A DNA stretch of 64,000 bases from CADEED01 sp963842515. GTDB taxonomy: Bacteria; Pseudomonadota; Gammaproteobacteria; Steroidobacterales; Steroidobacteraceae. The DNA lies in the NCBI GenBank assembly GCA_963842515.1, contig CAWJGO010000002.1, positions 1,426,001-1,490,000 on the forward strand. Direction: 5' to 3'. The notes under the pieces are model-generated. The model was not told where the DNA came from. It saw only the letters and a program-made list of their open reading frames with translations, and ran no database searches. A program made the position numbers and the translations under genes. Positions 34,588 to 43,036 of this stretch are shown here, piece by piece; the stretch's first letter is position 1; each line of letters begins with the position of its first letter.

Positions 34588-35312
34588 TCATCGACGCGCG
34601 CCGGCCGGTGGAACCAGATGGCGTGATCGATGCTGGCCATGACCAGATTGCCGCGCAGGAACGAGGAGCCATGCGGCATGGTGGCGGTGTCGAGCAGCCA
34701 GTAATCCGAGATATACGCCAGCAGGCAGCGATGCAACGTGTCGTCGTCAGGTAGTTTGTCGACGGCGCGCATCCAGATCTGGCGCGTCGGGGCGCAGGCC
34801 ACGGGCGCCAGCGGGTTGTACTTTTGCACCGGGCGGAATTCGAACGGCCTCTCGATCGCAAGCCAGCGGCGCAGCTTTTCCGGCAGCTTGTCGATCTCCG
34901 GCTGCGGCGGCTTGGTCAACGGCGCGAGCTCCTCCGGCGGCGGCACCTTGGGCGCGGTGGCCTGGTACTCGAGGCCCTCTTCGGGAGCCTGGAACGATGC
35001 CGAGCAGATGAAGATCTGCTCGCCATCCTGTATGGCGATCACGCGCCGCGCCGAGAAGCTGCCACCATCCCGGCTGCGGTCGACGCTGTAGACGATGGGC
35101 TTGGTGAAGTCGCCTCGCCGCAGGAAATACGCATGCAGCGAATGCACCACGCGGCCCTCGATGGTCGCGTGCGCCGCCTTGAGCGCCTGTCCCAGCACCT
35201 GGCCGCCGAATACCTGCGGGCTGCCCGTGTCGCGGCTCTGGCCGCGAAACAGGTTCACCTCGAGACGCTCGAGATCGAACTGCTGCTGAAGATCGACCAG
35301 GCGCTTGTCCAT
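34446..35312 (-). CDS. tesB: Acyl-CoA thioesterase II
   Basis: 288 residues, exactly TesB-like. Double hotdog fold: RGQSRDTGSPQVFGGQVLGQALKAA and HSLHAYFLRRGD in the first half; YISDYWLLDTATMPHG, MASIDHAIWFHRPARVDEWLLY and the final ARGSLYSRSGVLVASTAQEGLIR in the second. The catalytic Asp lies in ASIDHAIW. It hydrolyses medium and long acyl-CoAs in the cytoplasm. 18 bases downstream of azurin on the same strand. Confidence 0.95.
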   Translation of the reverse strand: MDKRLVDLQQQFDLERLEVNLFRGQSRDTGSPQVFGGQVLGQALKAAHATIEGRVVHSLHAYFLRRGDFTKPIVYSVDRSRDGGSFSARRVIAIQDGEQIFICSASFQAPEEGLEYQATAPKVPPPEELAPLTKPPQPEIDKLPEKLRRWLAIERPFEFRPVQKYNPLAPVACAPTRQIWMRAVDKLPDDDTLHRCLLAYISDYWLLDTATMPHGSSFLRGNLVMASIDHAIWFHRPARVDEWLLYCLDSPSSSGARGFARGSLYSRSGVLVASTAQEGLIRLVQPPS

Positions 35313-35330
35313 GCGGGAGCGAACGCCCGG

Positions 35331-35786
35331 TCAACCGAACTTGAGCGCACCCTTCATGAGCGCCGAGTGGCCCGGAAACGTGCAGATGAACGTGTACGCC
35401 TCGCCCTTCTTCAGCACCGAGGTCGGGAATTTCACGCTCGTAGTCTGGCCGCCACCGATGATCTTGGTGTGGGCGATGACACGCGCGTCGCCCTTCTTGA
35501 TGTGATCGTTGGCGAATCCGGCGCTCATGCCGTCATTGGCAACGCCTTGCACGTCGGCGGTCTTGGCGAGGACCCAGTTGTGGCCCATGGCCTGCGCCGG
35601 CAGCTTGCCGGTGTGCTTGAGCGTGACTTCGACTTCGGTGCAGTCGGCAGCCACGGCGATCTCTTTCTTGTCGAACTGCATCTGGTCGGTGCCGGCGATA
35701 TCCACCTTGCAGACCTTGTCGGCGGCGAACGCGCCGGAGGAGGCAAGCAACAACGACAGGCAGGCAATTGCGCGGGTGGCTTTCAT
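35331..35786 (-). CDS. azu: Azurin
   Basis: 151 residues with a signal peptide (1-21). The mature blue copper protein has the type-1 copper ligands His69 (MGHNWVL), Cys135, His140 and Met144 (CTFPGHSALM), plus the disulfide pair Cys26/Cys49. It is a small periplasmic electron carrier that shuttles electrons to oxidases, nitrite reductase or other acceptors. It lies 26 bases downstream of an FNR-like flavoprotein and upstream of tesB, all leftward. No nitrite reductase or aromatic amine dehydrogenase is nearby, so the partner is unknown. Confidence 0.96.
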   Translation of the reverse strand: MKATRAIACLSLLLASSGAFAADKVCKVDIAGTDQMQFDKKEIAVAADCTEVEVTLKHTGKLPAQAMGHNWVLAKTADVQGVANDGMSAGFANDHIKKGDARVIAHTKIIGGGQTTSVKFPTSVLKKGEAYTFICTFPGHSALMKGALKFG

Positions 35787-35812
35787 GAGTGACTCCAGGA
35801 CAATGGCAATAG

Positions 35813-36913
35813 TTAGTGGGGAACGCCCAAGCGCTTCTGCATCACCGGGCTGGTGGTGGTGTACTGCAGGAACTGTTTCTTGGCGGGGTACAGATGATGC
35901 TGAATTCCGAAGGCGGCAAGCGCGGCTTCGTGAAATCCTGAAAGAATCAGCTTCTTCTTACCCGGATAGGTGTTGATATCTCCCACGGCAAAGATGCCGG
36001 GGATGCTGGTTTGAAACTTCTCCGTGTCGACCTTGAGCGCCTTTTTCTCGAGCTCCATGCCCCACTCGGCGACGGGTCCGAGTTTCGGGTGCAGACCGAA
36101 GAAGGCGAAGACATGATCGGCATCGACCGCGTGCATCGCGCCATCGTTGCCCTTCACGTTGATGCCGGTGAGTGCCCCCGCATCGACCCGCAGAGACTCG
36201 GCGAGACCTTCGAGGTAGCGCACCGATCCGGCCTCGACGAGCGAGCGCATCTTCGCGACCGACGCCGGCGCGCCGCGGAATTCCGCGCGGCGATGAACGT
36301 GCGTCACGCTGGCAGCCTTGCCGGCAAAGTCGATCACCCAGTCGAGCGCCGAATCGCCACCGCCGAAGATCGCGAGCCTCTTGCCGTGGTAGCTCGCCGC
36401 ATCGCGCACGCGGTAGTGAATGGCCTTGCCCTCGAACACTTCCGCGCCCGGGACCCCGATGCGCCGCGGCTGGAAAGACCCGACGCCGCCGGCGATCACC
36501 ACGGCGCCCGCATCGAATCGGGTGCCCAGGATCGTCTCCACATCGAAGCGGCCGTCCTCGCGCTTACGCAGCGCGGTGACTTCCTGGCCGAGATGCAACG
36601 GTGCATTGAACGGGGCGATCTGCTGCAGCAGGCGGTCGACGAGCTCCTGCGCGCCGCAGATCGGCAGCGCGGGGATGTCGTAAATCGGCTTGTCGGGATA
36701 GAGCTCGGTGCATTGGCCGCCCGGCGTGCCGAGCGAGTCGACGAGATGGCAGCTGATCCCCAGCAGTCCGAGCTCGAAGACCTGAAAAAGACCACAGGGG
36801 CCGGCGCCAATGATGACCGCTTCGGTGACGATGGGCGGCTTCGGGGAAATCTCGGACAAACTCAATTCCTTCAAGGGACTCAAGACAGTTTGGGGGCCGG
36901 AATTGTAACCCAC
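35813..36913 (-). CDS. Ferredoxin/flavodoxin-NADP reductase, thioredoxin reductase-like type
   Basis: 366 residues. FAD-binding AVIIGAGPCGLFQVFELG, then GGQCTELYPDKPIYDIPA, NADP-binding FGGGDSALDW and a C-terminal FAD motif GIFAVGDINTYPGKKKLILSGFHEAA. There is no CxxC redox pair, which separates it from thioredoxin reductase and fits the Bacillus YumC/TrxR-like FNR class. It transfers electrons between NADPH and ferredoxin or flavodoxin. The C-terminal extension (FLQYTTTSP) is typical of that class. It is divergent from the iorA-type molybdoenzyme gene. Confidence 0.9.
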   Translation of the reverse strand: MGYNSGPQTVLSPLKELSLSEISPKPPIVTEAVIIGAGPCGLFQVFELGLLGISCHLVDSLGTPGGQCTELYPDKPIYDIPALPICGAQELVDRLLQQIAPFNAPLHLGQEVTALRKREDGRFDVETILGTRFDAGAVVIAGGVGSFQPRRIGVPGAEVFEGKAIHYRVRDAASYHGKRLAIFGGGDSALDWVIDFAGKAASVTHVHRRAEFRGAPASVAKMRSLVEAGSVRYLEGLAESLRVDAGALTGINVKGNDGAMHAVDADHVFAFFGLHPKLGPVAEWGMELEKKALKVDTEKFQTSIPGIFAVGDINTYPGKKKLILSGFHEAALAAFGIQHHLYPAKKQFLQYTTTSPVMQKRLGVPH

Positions 36914-36996
36914 GCTGAATGCGGCACCCCCCTCCTACAAACAACCCGACCGGCATATAGTCGGCGCCATTCGCCAGGTATCGAGGGGAGAGGCTC

Positions 36997-37461
36997 GTGA
37001 CCAAGCTCAATGTGAATGGCACTGCGGTGGAAGTGGACGTAGATCCAGAAACACCCCTGCTTTGGGTACTGCGCGATTCGCTCGGCCTCACCGGCACCAA
37101 GTTCGGCTGCGGCATGGCGCTGTGCGGTGCCTGTACGGTGCACCTGGCGGGCCAGCCGGTGCGTTCCTGCCAGATCCCCGTGAGCGCCGTCGGCGACCAG
37201 GCGGTCACCACCATCGAAGGGCTGTCGAAAGACCGCAGCCACCCGGTGCAGAAGGCGTGGATCGAGCACGACGTTCCGCAATGCGGCTACTGCCAGTCGG
37301 GCCAGATCATGTCGGCATCGGCACTGCTCGAAACCAAGCCGCGCCCTTCCGACGCGGACATCGATGCCGCCATGGCCGGCAACATCTGCCGCTGCGGCAC
37401 CTATCAGCGCATTCGCGCCGCCATTCGACGGGCCGCGGAGATCAAGTCCGGAGCCGCCTGA
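36997..37461 (+). CDS. iorA: 2Fe-2S subunit of a xanthine oxidase-family molybdoenzyme (IorA-like)
   Basis: 154 residues. Plant-type 2Fe-2S motif (GTKFGCGMALCGACTVHL, fourth Cys in VRSC) and a second helical 2Fe-2S domain (CGYCQSGQIM, ICRCGTY). This is the electron-transfer subunit of two-subunit isoquinoline 1-oxidoreductase or aldehyde dehydrogenase type enzymes. It is followed 42 bases later by the molybdopterin subunit. No FAD subunit is adjacent, consistent with this class, which passes electrons to cytochromes or similar carriers. Confidence 0.92.
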   Translation: MTKLNVNGTAVEVDVDPETPLLWVLRDSLGLTGTKFGCGMALCGACTVHLAGQPVRSCQIPVSAVGDQAVTTIEGLSKDRSHPVQKAWIEHDVPQCGYCQSGQIMSASALLETKPRPSDADIDAAMAGNICRCGTYQRIRAAIRRAAEIKSGAA

Positions 37462-37503
37462 AGATTCGAGATCGACAAATGAGTTTCCGGGGAGGAGACC
37501 ACC

Positions 37504-39621
37504 ATGTCAGCGAACCTGTTGATCACCCGCCGCCACGTCCTGGGCGGCCTGGTGATTGCCATTGCCCTGCCCGCCTGCAAGCGCAGTCCGAAGTCGAGCG
37601 GTGACAACAAGCCCTTCGAGCCCAACGCCTGGTTGCGCATCGGCGCCGACAACAGCGTCACCTTCTTCTGCGATCGCGCCGAGATGGGCCAGGGGGTGTA
37701 CACCGCGCTGCCCATGCTCGTGGCCGAAGAGCTTGGCGTCAGTCTCGCGCGCATCAAGGTGGAATTCGCTCCTCCCGGCGATCAATACATCAACAACATG
37801 ATCGGCGCACAGATCACCGGCGGCAGCACCAGCGTGCGCGACGCCTGGGAGAAACTGCGCCGGGCCGGCGCCACGGCGCGGGTGATGCTCGTCAACGCCG
37901 CGGCCGATGAATGGGGCGTCGATGCACGCAACTGCAAGGTGGCCGATGGCGTGATCCTCTCGCCGAGTTTCAAGAAGCTGACATTCGGCGAAGTCGCCGA
38001 GGCCGCTTCCAAACTACCTGTGCCGAAAGACGTGCCGCTCAAGCCCGCGTCGAAGTTCACGATCATCGGCAGGGCACAGAAACGCAAGGACACGCCCGCG
38101 AAGGTCGATGGCAGCGCCATCTTCGGCATCGACGTGAAACTGCCGGGCATGTTGTACGCCGCGCTAGCGCAGCCGCCGGCGCTCGGCGGTTCGGTGAAGA
38201 CCTTCAACGACGACAAGGCGCGCACCATGCCGGGTGTCACCGCGGTGGTGCTGACCAGCAGCGGCGTCGCCGTGATCGCCGACTCCTGGTGGCGCGCGCG
38301 CAAGGCCCGCGATCTGCTCAAGATCGACTGGAATGCGGGCCCGAACGCGGCGCTCAATGACGCGAAGATCGCGCAAATGCTGCGCAAGGGCGCGGCGGGT
38401 CCCGGCCGGGTGGCGCGCCACGACGGGGACGCCGCGGCTGTCATCAAGAGCGCGGCGCGCGTGGTGCGTGCCGACTACGAGCTGCCACTGCTCGCGCATG
38501 CCACGCTCGAGCCGCAGAACTGCACGGCCGACGTGCGCGCCGATGGCGCCGACATTTACGTACCCACCCAGGTGCCACAGATCGCGCAAGCCACGGCCGC
38601 CAAGGCGGCGGGGCTCGACGCCAAACAAGTGCGGGTGCACACCACCTTTCTCGGCGGCGGGTTCGGCCGGCGCCTGGAGGTGGACTTCATACCCGCGGCG
38701 GTCGAAGCATCCAAGGCAGTCAAGAAGCCGGTGAAGCTCATCTGGACGCGTGAAGACGACATGACTCACGATGCGTACCGTCCGCCGGCATTCGACCAGG
38801 CGACCGGCGCATTCGACGAGAAAGGCCGGCTCATCGCCTGGAATCTTCATCTCACCGGCCCATCTATCACCGCGCGCATGTTCCCTGCCGCGGTGGAGAA
38901 GGCGCTGGACCCGTTCGCGGTCGAGGCAGCCGCTAACTACCCTTACGACGTGCCGAACGTGCACGTGGATTTCCAGCAGCAGGAAATCGGCATCGACGTG
39001 GGCTACTGGCGTTCGGTCAGTCACGCGCTCAACTGCTTCGTGGCCGAGAGCTTCATGGACGAGCTGGCGGTGTCCGCCAGGAAAAATTCCTACGAGTTCC
39101 GCCGGGCGTTGCTGGAGAAACAACCGCGCTTTCTGCGGGTCATGGACCTGGTCGTCAAGGAGTCGCGTTTCGGTTTTCCACGGCGGGGGCATTTTCACGG
39201 CCTCGCGGTCATGGAGGGTTACGGCACCTACATGGCGCAGGTGGCCGAGATCTCCGTCGCTGGTGGCAAGGTGCGCGTGCATCGCGTGTACTGCGCCGCG
39301 GACTGCGGCCAGCAGGTGAACCCGGACACCGTGGTCGCGCAGATCGAAAGCTCGGTAGTGTTCGGCCTGTCGGCGCTCATGTGGGGCGAAATCAATATTC
39401 AGAACGGGCGCGTGAAGCAGAGCAATTTCCACGACTATCGGGTCGCACGCATGACCGACTCGCCGCGCATCGACTCCTACGTGATCGAAAGCGACGAAGC
39501 TCCAGGCGGCATCGGCGAGCCGGCCACTGCACTGGTGGCTCCGGCTGTCTGTAATGCTGTTTACACGGCTACCGGGCGTAGACTTCGGTCACTTCCGTTA
39601 GCACGCCACAAACTGGCGTAG
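37504..39621 (+). CDS. iorB: Molybdopterin-binding subunit of xanthine oxidase-family enzyme (IorB-like)
   Basis: 705 residues. The N-terminus has a twin-arginine-type signal (TRRHVLGGLVIAIAL) ending in PAC, so it may be exported by Tat folded with its cofactor, possibly lipidated at the Cys. Cofactor-binding segments include EMGQGVYTALPMLVAEEL, QITGGSTSVRD, FLGGGFGRRLEVDF and the C-terminal ESDEAPGGIGEPATALVAPA, holding the catalytic Glu (GIGEP). It hydroxylates N-heterocycles or aldehydes; the substrate is not known. It is the only obvious client in the window for the molybdenum cofactor made by the fused operon. Confidence 0.9.
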   Translation: MSANLLITRRHVLGGLVIAIALPACKRSPKSSGDNKPFEPNAWLRIGADNSVTFFCDRAEMGQGVYTALPMLVAEELGVSLARIKVEFAPPGDQYINNMIGAQITGGSTSVRDAWEKLRRAGATARVMLVNAAADEWGVDARNCKVADGVILSPSFKKLTFGEVAEAASKLPVPKDVPLKPASKFTIIGRAQKRKDTPAKVDGSAIFGIDVKLPGMLYAALAQPPALGGSVKTFNDDKARTMPGVTAVVLTSSGVAVIADSWWRARKARDLLKIDWNAGPNAALNDAKIAQMLRKGAAGPGRVARHDGDAAAVIKSAARVVRADYELPLLAHATLEPQNCTADVRADGADIYVPTQVPQIAQATAAKAAGLDAKQVRVHTTFLGGGFGRRLEVDFIPAAVEASKAVKKPVKLIWTREDDMTHDAYRPPAFDQATGAFDEKGRLIAWNLHLTGPSITARMFPAAVEKALDPFAVEAAANYPYDVPNVHVDFQQQEIGIDVGYWRSVSHALNCFVAESFMDELAVSARKNSYEFRRALLEKQPRFLRVMDLVVKESRFGFPRRGHFHGLAVMEGYGTYMAQVAEISVAGGKVRVHRVYCAADCGQQVNPDTVVAQIESSVVFGLSALMWGEINIQNGRVKQSNFHDYRVARMTDSPRIDSYVIESDEAPGGIGEPATALVAPAVCNAVYTATGRRLRSLPLARHKLA

Positions 39622-39634
39622 GCCGAGGATTCCA

Positions 39635-40936
39635 ATGTCGAAGAACGCCGATCTTCACCAGCGGCGAATCGCCGCCATTCCCCGTGGCGTGGGCAACTCG
39701 CTTTCGGTGTACGCCGAGCGCGCGCGCAACGCCGAGCTGTGGGATGTCGAGGGGCGCCGCTATGTGGACTTCGCCAGCGGCATCGCCGTCGTCAACACCG
39801 GCCACCTGCACCCGCAAGTGAAGGCCGCGATGGCGGCGCAGCTCGACAAGATCACGCACGGCTGCTTCCAGGTCACGCCGTACGAAAGTTACATCGCGCT
39901 GGCGGAAGCGTTGAACAAGCTCGCGCCGGGGCCGACGCCGAAAAAGACCATTTTTCTGACGACCGGCGCGGAGGCGGTCGAGAACGCCATCAAGATCGCG
40001 CGCTACGCCACGAAGCGTTCCGCGGTCATCGCCTTCAGCGGCGGCTTTCACGGCCGCACGCTGGGGTGCATCGCGCTGACCGGCAAGGTGCAGCCTTACA
40101 AGGCGGGCTTTGGACCAATGTTGCCCGAAGTGTTCCACGTTCCTTATCCCATGGCGTATCACGGTGTCAGCAGCGAAGATTCGCTCGCGGCCATCGAGCA
40201 CCTCTTCAAGGCGGATGTGGATCCGGCGCGCGTGGCCGCGATCATCATCGAACCGGTGCAGGGTGAAGGCGGCTTTTACATCGCGCCGCCGGAATTCCTG
40301 CGAGCGCTGCGCGCGCTGTGCGACCGGCACGGCATCCTGCTCATTGCCGATGAGATCCAGAGCGGATTCGCGCGCACCGGCAAGATGTTCGCCATCGAGC
40401 ACGCGGGCGTCGAACCCGATCTCATGACCGTGGCCAAGAGCATCGCCGGCGGCGTGCCGCTGTCGGCGGTCATTGGCAAAGCAGAAATCATGGATGCGCC
40501 GGTAGTCGGTGGACTGGGCGGCACGTTTGCCGGTTCGCCACTGGCCTGCGCTGCGGGCCTGGCTGTGCTCGAAGTGATCGAAAAGGAACAGCTGAACGAG
40601 CGTGCCGGACAGTTAGGCGCGAAACTCACCGCGAAGTTGAAATCGCTGCAGGCAAGGTTCAACTGCATCGGGGACATTCGTTCGCTGGGCATGATGGTCG
40701 CCATGGAGCTCGTGAAGAATCGCCGCGCCGACGCGCCGGATGCCGAGCTCACCAGAGCGCTGGTGCAGGCGGCGGGCCGTCGCGGACTGGTATTGCTGTC
40801 GTGCGGGATCTACTCGAACGTGATCCGCATTCTCGCGCCGCTCACCATCCCCGAAGCGCTGCTCGAGGAAGGCCTGGGGCTGCTCGAGCAATCGCTCGCC
40901 GAAGCGATCAATGCTCAGGCGACCGCGGTCGCCTGA
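39635..40936 (+). CDS. gabT: 4-aminobutyrate aminotransferase
   Basis: 433 residues, class III PLP aminotransferase. LTTGAEAVENAIKIAR, FSGGFHGRTLGCIALTGK, LIADEIQSGFARTGK and the Schiff-base lysine in TVAKSIAGGVPLSAVIG match GabT. It moves the amino group of GABA (or 5-aminovalerate) to 2-oxoglutarate. No gabD or gabP is adjacent. It begins 14 bases after iorB, so it may be read from the same transcript. A UUCG-loop terminator follows it. Confidence 0.93.
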   Translation: MSKNADLHQRRIAAIPRGVGNSLSVYAERARNAELWDVEGRRYVDFASGIAVVNTGHLHPQVKAAMAAQLDKITHGCFQVTPYESYIALAEALNKLAPGPTPKKTIFLTTGAEAVENAIKIARYATKRSAVIAFSGGFHGRTLGCIALTGKVQPYKAGFGPMLPEVFHVPYPMAYHGVSSEDSLAAIEHLFKADVDPARVAAIIIEPVQGEGGFYIAPPEFLRALRALCDRHGILLIADEIQSGFARTGKMFAIEHAGVEPDLMTVAKSIAGGVPLSAVIGKAEIMDAPVVGGLGGTFAGSPLACAAGLAVLEVIEKEQLNERAGQLGAKLTAKLKSLQARFNCIGDIRSLGMMVAMELVKNRRADAPDAELTRALVQAAGRRGLVLLSCGIYSNVIRILAPLTIPEALLEEGLGLLEQSLAEAINAQATAVA

Positions 40937-40950
40937 GCATCATCTGACGA

Positions 40951-40966
40951 CGCCGCTTCGGCGGCG
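40951..40966. terminator. UUCG-tetraloop hairpin between convergent genes
   Basis: CGCCGC (40951-40956), TTCG loop, GCGGCG (40961-40966): a 6-bp GC stem closed by the very stable C(UUCG)G tetraloop. It lies 15 bases after the gabT stop and 18 bases before the end of the leftward gene, so it may serve both. The T-tract is poor. Confidence 0.6.
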
Positions 40967-40984
40967 GGTTGAAAGTGGCCGTCA

Positions 40985-41494
40985 CTAATTCACGCGCGGG
41001 TTGAAAGGCGCAAACACGCCATCCTGGTTGTACTCGTAGATCCAGGCATGCAGCGTCCAGAGCTGGAACTGCTGATTGGCATCCCATTCATCGGCGCGGC
41101 CGATGAAGCCAGCCGGCGCCCGCTTGGATAACGCCAGCGGCACGGCGTATTCAACGGCTACGAGCTTGCGTTTGCCGCCACAGGGATCGTCGGCATACAC
41201 CAGCAACTCGGGATGGGCGGCATCGAAACGCTCGTCCACCAGCTTTTCCTTCATGTAGTGCCAGCCCATCTTCGGCATGAACAGGCCGATGTCGACGTAG
41301 CCCGCGGCCACGGCCTTATCCACGTCGAGGAAGCGCGCGGTTGCATCGCGAACCTGGTCGAGCTGCAGTATCGCCAGCGGTGGCGGCTTTTGCTTTCCGC
41401 CGTCCGGATCGTGGTCGCCGTGCGCCCAGGCCGTCGTCGACACCATGGCCGCGGCGAGCGCCAAAGAAATCAGTTTCACCGAAATCATCTTCAT
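40985..41494 (-). CDS. Secreted protein of unknown function
   Basis: 169 residues with a clear signal peptide (1-24, cleavage after AWA) and a mature N-terminus rich in His and Asp (HGDHDPDGG), a possible metal-binding segment. Later segments (DVDKAVAAGYVDIGLFMPKMGWHYMKEKLVD, ELLVYADDPCGGKRKLVAVEYAVP, LWTLHAWIYEYNQDGVF) look like a compact globular domain. I do not recognise a named family. It stands alone, with a long inverted repeat 17 bases upstream of its start codon. Confidence 0.75.
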   Translation of the reverse strand: MKMISVKLISLALAAAMVSTTAWAHGDHDPDGGKQKPPPLAILQLDQVRDATARFLDVDKAVAAGYVDIGLFMPKMGWHYMKEKLVDERFDAAHPELLVYADDPCGGKRKLVAVEYAVPLALSKRAPAGFIGRADEWDANQQFQLWTLHAWIYEYNQDGVFAPFNPRVN

Positions 41495-41511
41495 GGCCTT
41501 TTCTCCTGATA

Positions 41512-41553
41512 GTTAGTCTTCTATTCGCCCCCATCTGCCGGGGGAAGACTAAC
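41512..41553. promoter_or_regulatory. Inverted repeat upstream of the secreted His-rich protein
   Basis: GTTAGTCTTC (41512-41521) is the exact reverse complement of GAAGACTAAC (41544-41553); inside are CCCC and GGGG runs that can extend pairing. It lies 17 bases upstream of the leftward gene's start, so it would be in its promoter or 5' leader. It could be an operator for a dimeric regulator or an RNA hairpin; the sequence does not decide. Confidence 0.55.
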
Positions 41554-41729
41554 CACTCAGGATTCTCGCGCGAATGATCGCGCGTCCGGCGTCGATGCCC
41601 GAACGTCCATGCGCATGCTCGCGCGTCCGCGATTGATGCCCGATCGTCCGGAGGAAACGGGGAGCTCAATGTCTGACGCGCCACTTCGCGTCTGTGGCGC
41701 GCTCCGGCGTCACACGATATGCGGCGGTC

Positions 41730-42029
41730 TCAGGCCCTGCCGGCGTTCGAATCCGTCGGCGTGTGGAAATACTCGCTCTCGGAGGCGAGCTGCTCGATGA
41801 GACGCTTGAGCTCCGACATGCGGCCTTCGGCCGTGCTGATCGGCATGCAGTCCTGGCAGCGCGTGTCGCCGCAGGGCTGGCGCGAGTACAACCAGTACTG
41901 GATGGCACCTGCGAGCATGCCGTCGGCAATGTCCCACAGGTCCGCGTCCTTGTCCTTGTCCGCCATCTTGTTGGCGAGATCCACGGTCTTGGAGAAAGCA
42001 GCGTCGAAGGTGTCAGCGATCGGTTCCAT
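41730..42029 (-). CDS. Small Cys-containing protein of unknown function
   Basis: 99 residues from the ATG at 42029, selected because a TATACT -10 lies 7 bases upstream, suggesting a leaderless message; the frame is open to another ATG at 42047. The first half is helical and charged (TFDAAFSKTVDLANKMADKDKDADLW). The middle has CGDTRCQDC, a possible metal-binding CX4CX2C cluster, next to YWLYSRQP. I know no assigned function. It is separate from its neighbours by more than 75 bases on each side. Confidence 0.65.
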   Translation of the reverse strand: MEPIADTFDAAFSKTVDLANKMADKDKDADLWDIADGMLAGAIQYWLYSRQPCGDTRCQDCMPISTAEGRMSELKRLIEQLASESEYFHTPTDSNAGRA

Positions 42030-42036
42030 GGTGCGC

Positions 42037-42042
42037 AGTATA
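42037..42042 (-). promoter_or_regulatory. Candidate -10 element for a leaderless transcript
   Basis: TATACT on the minus strand, 7 bases before the ATG at 42029; transcription would start at or beside the start codon. A matching -35 is weak (TTTTCG with a 17-base spacer). The same hexamer and spacing occur before yceH. Confidence 0.45.
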
Positions 42043-42106
42043 GGCATCGACGCCGGATGCGAAAACCCTCAATTTCCATTCGCCGCAGCCTATGTTCAAC
42101 GCAGCA

Positions 42107-43036
42107 CTATTCCAGCCGCAACGAGTGGACACGCAGCAGGCGCGAGCCGGTGCTGGCGCCTCGAAACAGAGTGATATCCGAGATATTCGTCATATCCATC
42201 AGCCGGTCCTTTGGACCATGGCGGATATCCTCGAGCAGGATCGACAGGGTGCGCCGTTCGCCCGGCTCGAGCTCAAAGCGCCGGTTGAAGCGGTCGTTGA
42301 ACGCGCGCCGGTGCTTGTCGTCGTGTACGCGGACGCCAAGATTGAGCGGCAGGGAATCCGGATTGTCGACGTCGATCAGCAGCGTCTTGTAACCGCGCCA
42401 GTCGGGCACCGGTTCGTGAAACGAGACCCCGGGAAAACTGTCGGCGATGAGCTCGACCAGCAGCGCGTCGTCGACGATCTGGCGATTGACGCCGAAGCTC
42501 ACGGTCCAATACAGCTCGATCCTCGAGTGGAAATCCGCGAGCACCGGAAACTGCCCGTTGCGGTGCACATAGGCGCGCGCCATCCTAACAATGGGCAGCA
42601 CGAAGATCGCGAGGCAAGCGCACACGATTACGAGTGCGCCGAAGCGCCGCCAGCGCGACTGGTTCGACCGGCGATCGAACAGCGCGAACACCCCGAGCGC
42701 GCAGATCGTGCCGAGTGCGTCCGCGCCGACGTCTTCCCACGAGGCATCGCGAGCCAGCGGCATCTGGATAACCTCGCTCAGGAAACCCGCACCGACGCCG
42801 ATCAGCGCGGCGGCGACATAGAGCCGCGCGCCGGCAAGCCGGGGATCGTCGCGGCACACGAACATGACGCCCAGCGTGACGAGGAAGAACAACGGCATGT
42901 GCCCGGCGTTCTCGATGGTGCGCGAGAAGTACGTGGGAGCGACCGGCAGCGGAACGTACAGCAGCAGTCCCGCCAGGGCGAACAACAGGATCAGGTAAAG
43001 CTGACGGCGGGACACGTCCCAGTATACTTCGGGCAT
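42107..43036 (-). CDS. VanZ-like membrane protein with C-terminal extracytoplasmic domain
   Basis: 309 residues from an ATG at 43036; a GTG at 43015 is also possible. Four transmembrane segments within the first 115 residues have the VanZ layout (ENAGHMPLFFLVTLGV, GFLSEVIQMPLARDASWEDVGADALGT), a fifth lies near 125-145, and a soluble C-terminal domain (about 150-309) appears to be beta-rich. Function of VanZ-like proteins is poorly known outside glycopeptide resistance. The ATG shares bases with the oppositely directed yceH start (CATG), so the two genes would overlap at their 5' ends if this start is right. Confidence 0.8.
   Translation of the reverse strand: MPEVYWDVSRRQLYLILLFALAGLLLYVPLPVAPTYFSRTIENAGHMPLFFLVTLGVMFVCRDDPRLAGARLYVAAALIGVGAGFLSEVIQMPLARDASWEDVGADALGTICALGVFALFDRRSNQSRWRRFGALVIVCACLAIFVLPIVRMARAYVHRNGQFPVLADFHSRIELYWTVSFGVNRQIVDDALLVELIADSFPGVSFHEPVPDWRGYKTLLIDVDNPDSLPLNLGVRVHDDKHRRAFNDRFNRRFELEPGERRTLSILLEDIRHGPKDRLMDMTNISDITLFRGASTGSRLLRVHSLRLE
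43001..43028 (+). promoter_or_regulatory. Candidate promoter of yceH
   Basis: CTGACG (43001-43006, 4 of 6 to TTGACA) and TATACT (43023-43028, 5 of 6 to TATAAT) with a 16-base spacer. The ATG of yceH begins 6 bases after the -10, so the message would be leaderless. GGGACACGTCCC between the elements is a nearly perfect dyad. Confidence 0.5.
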
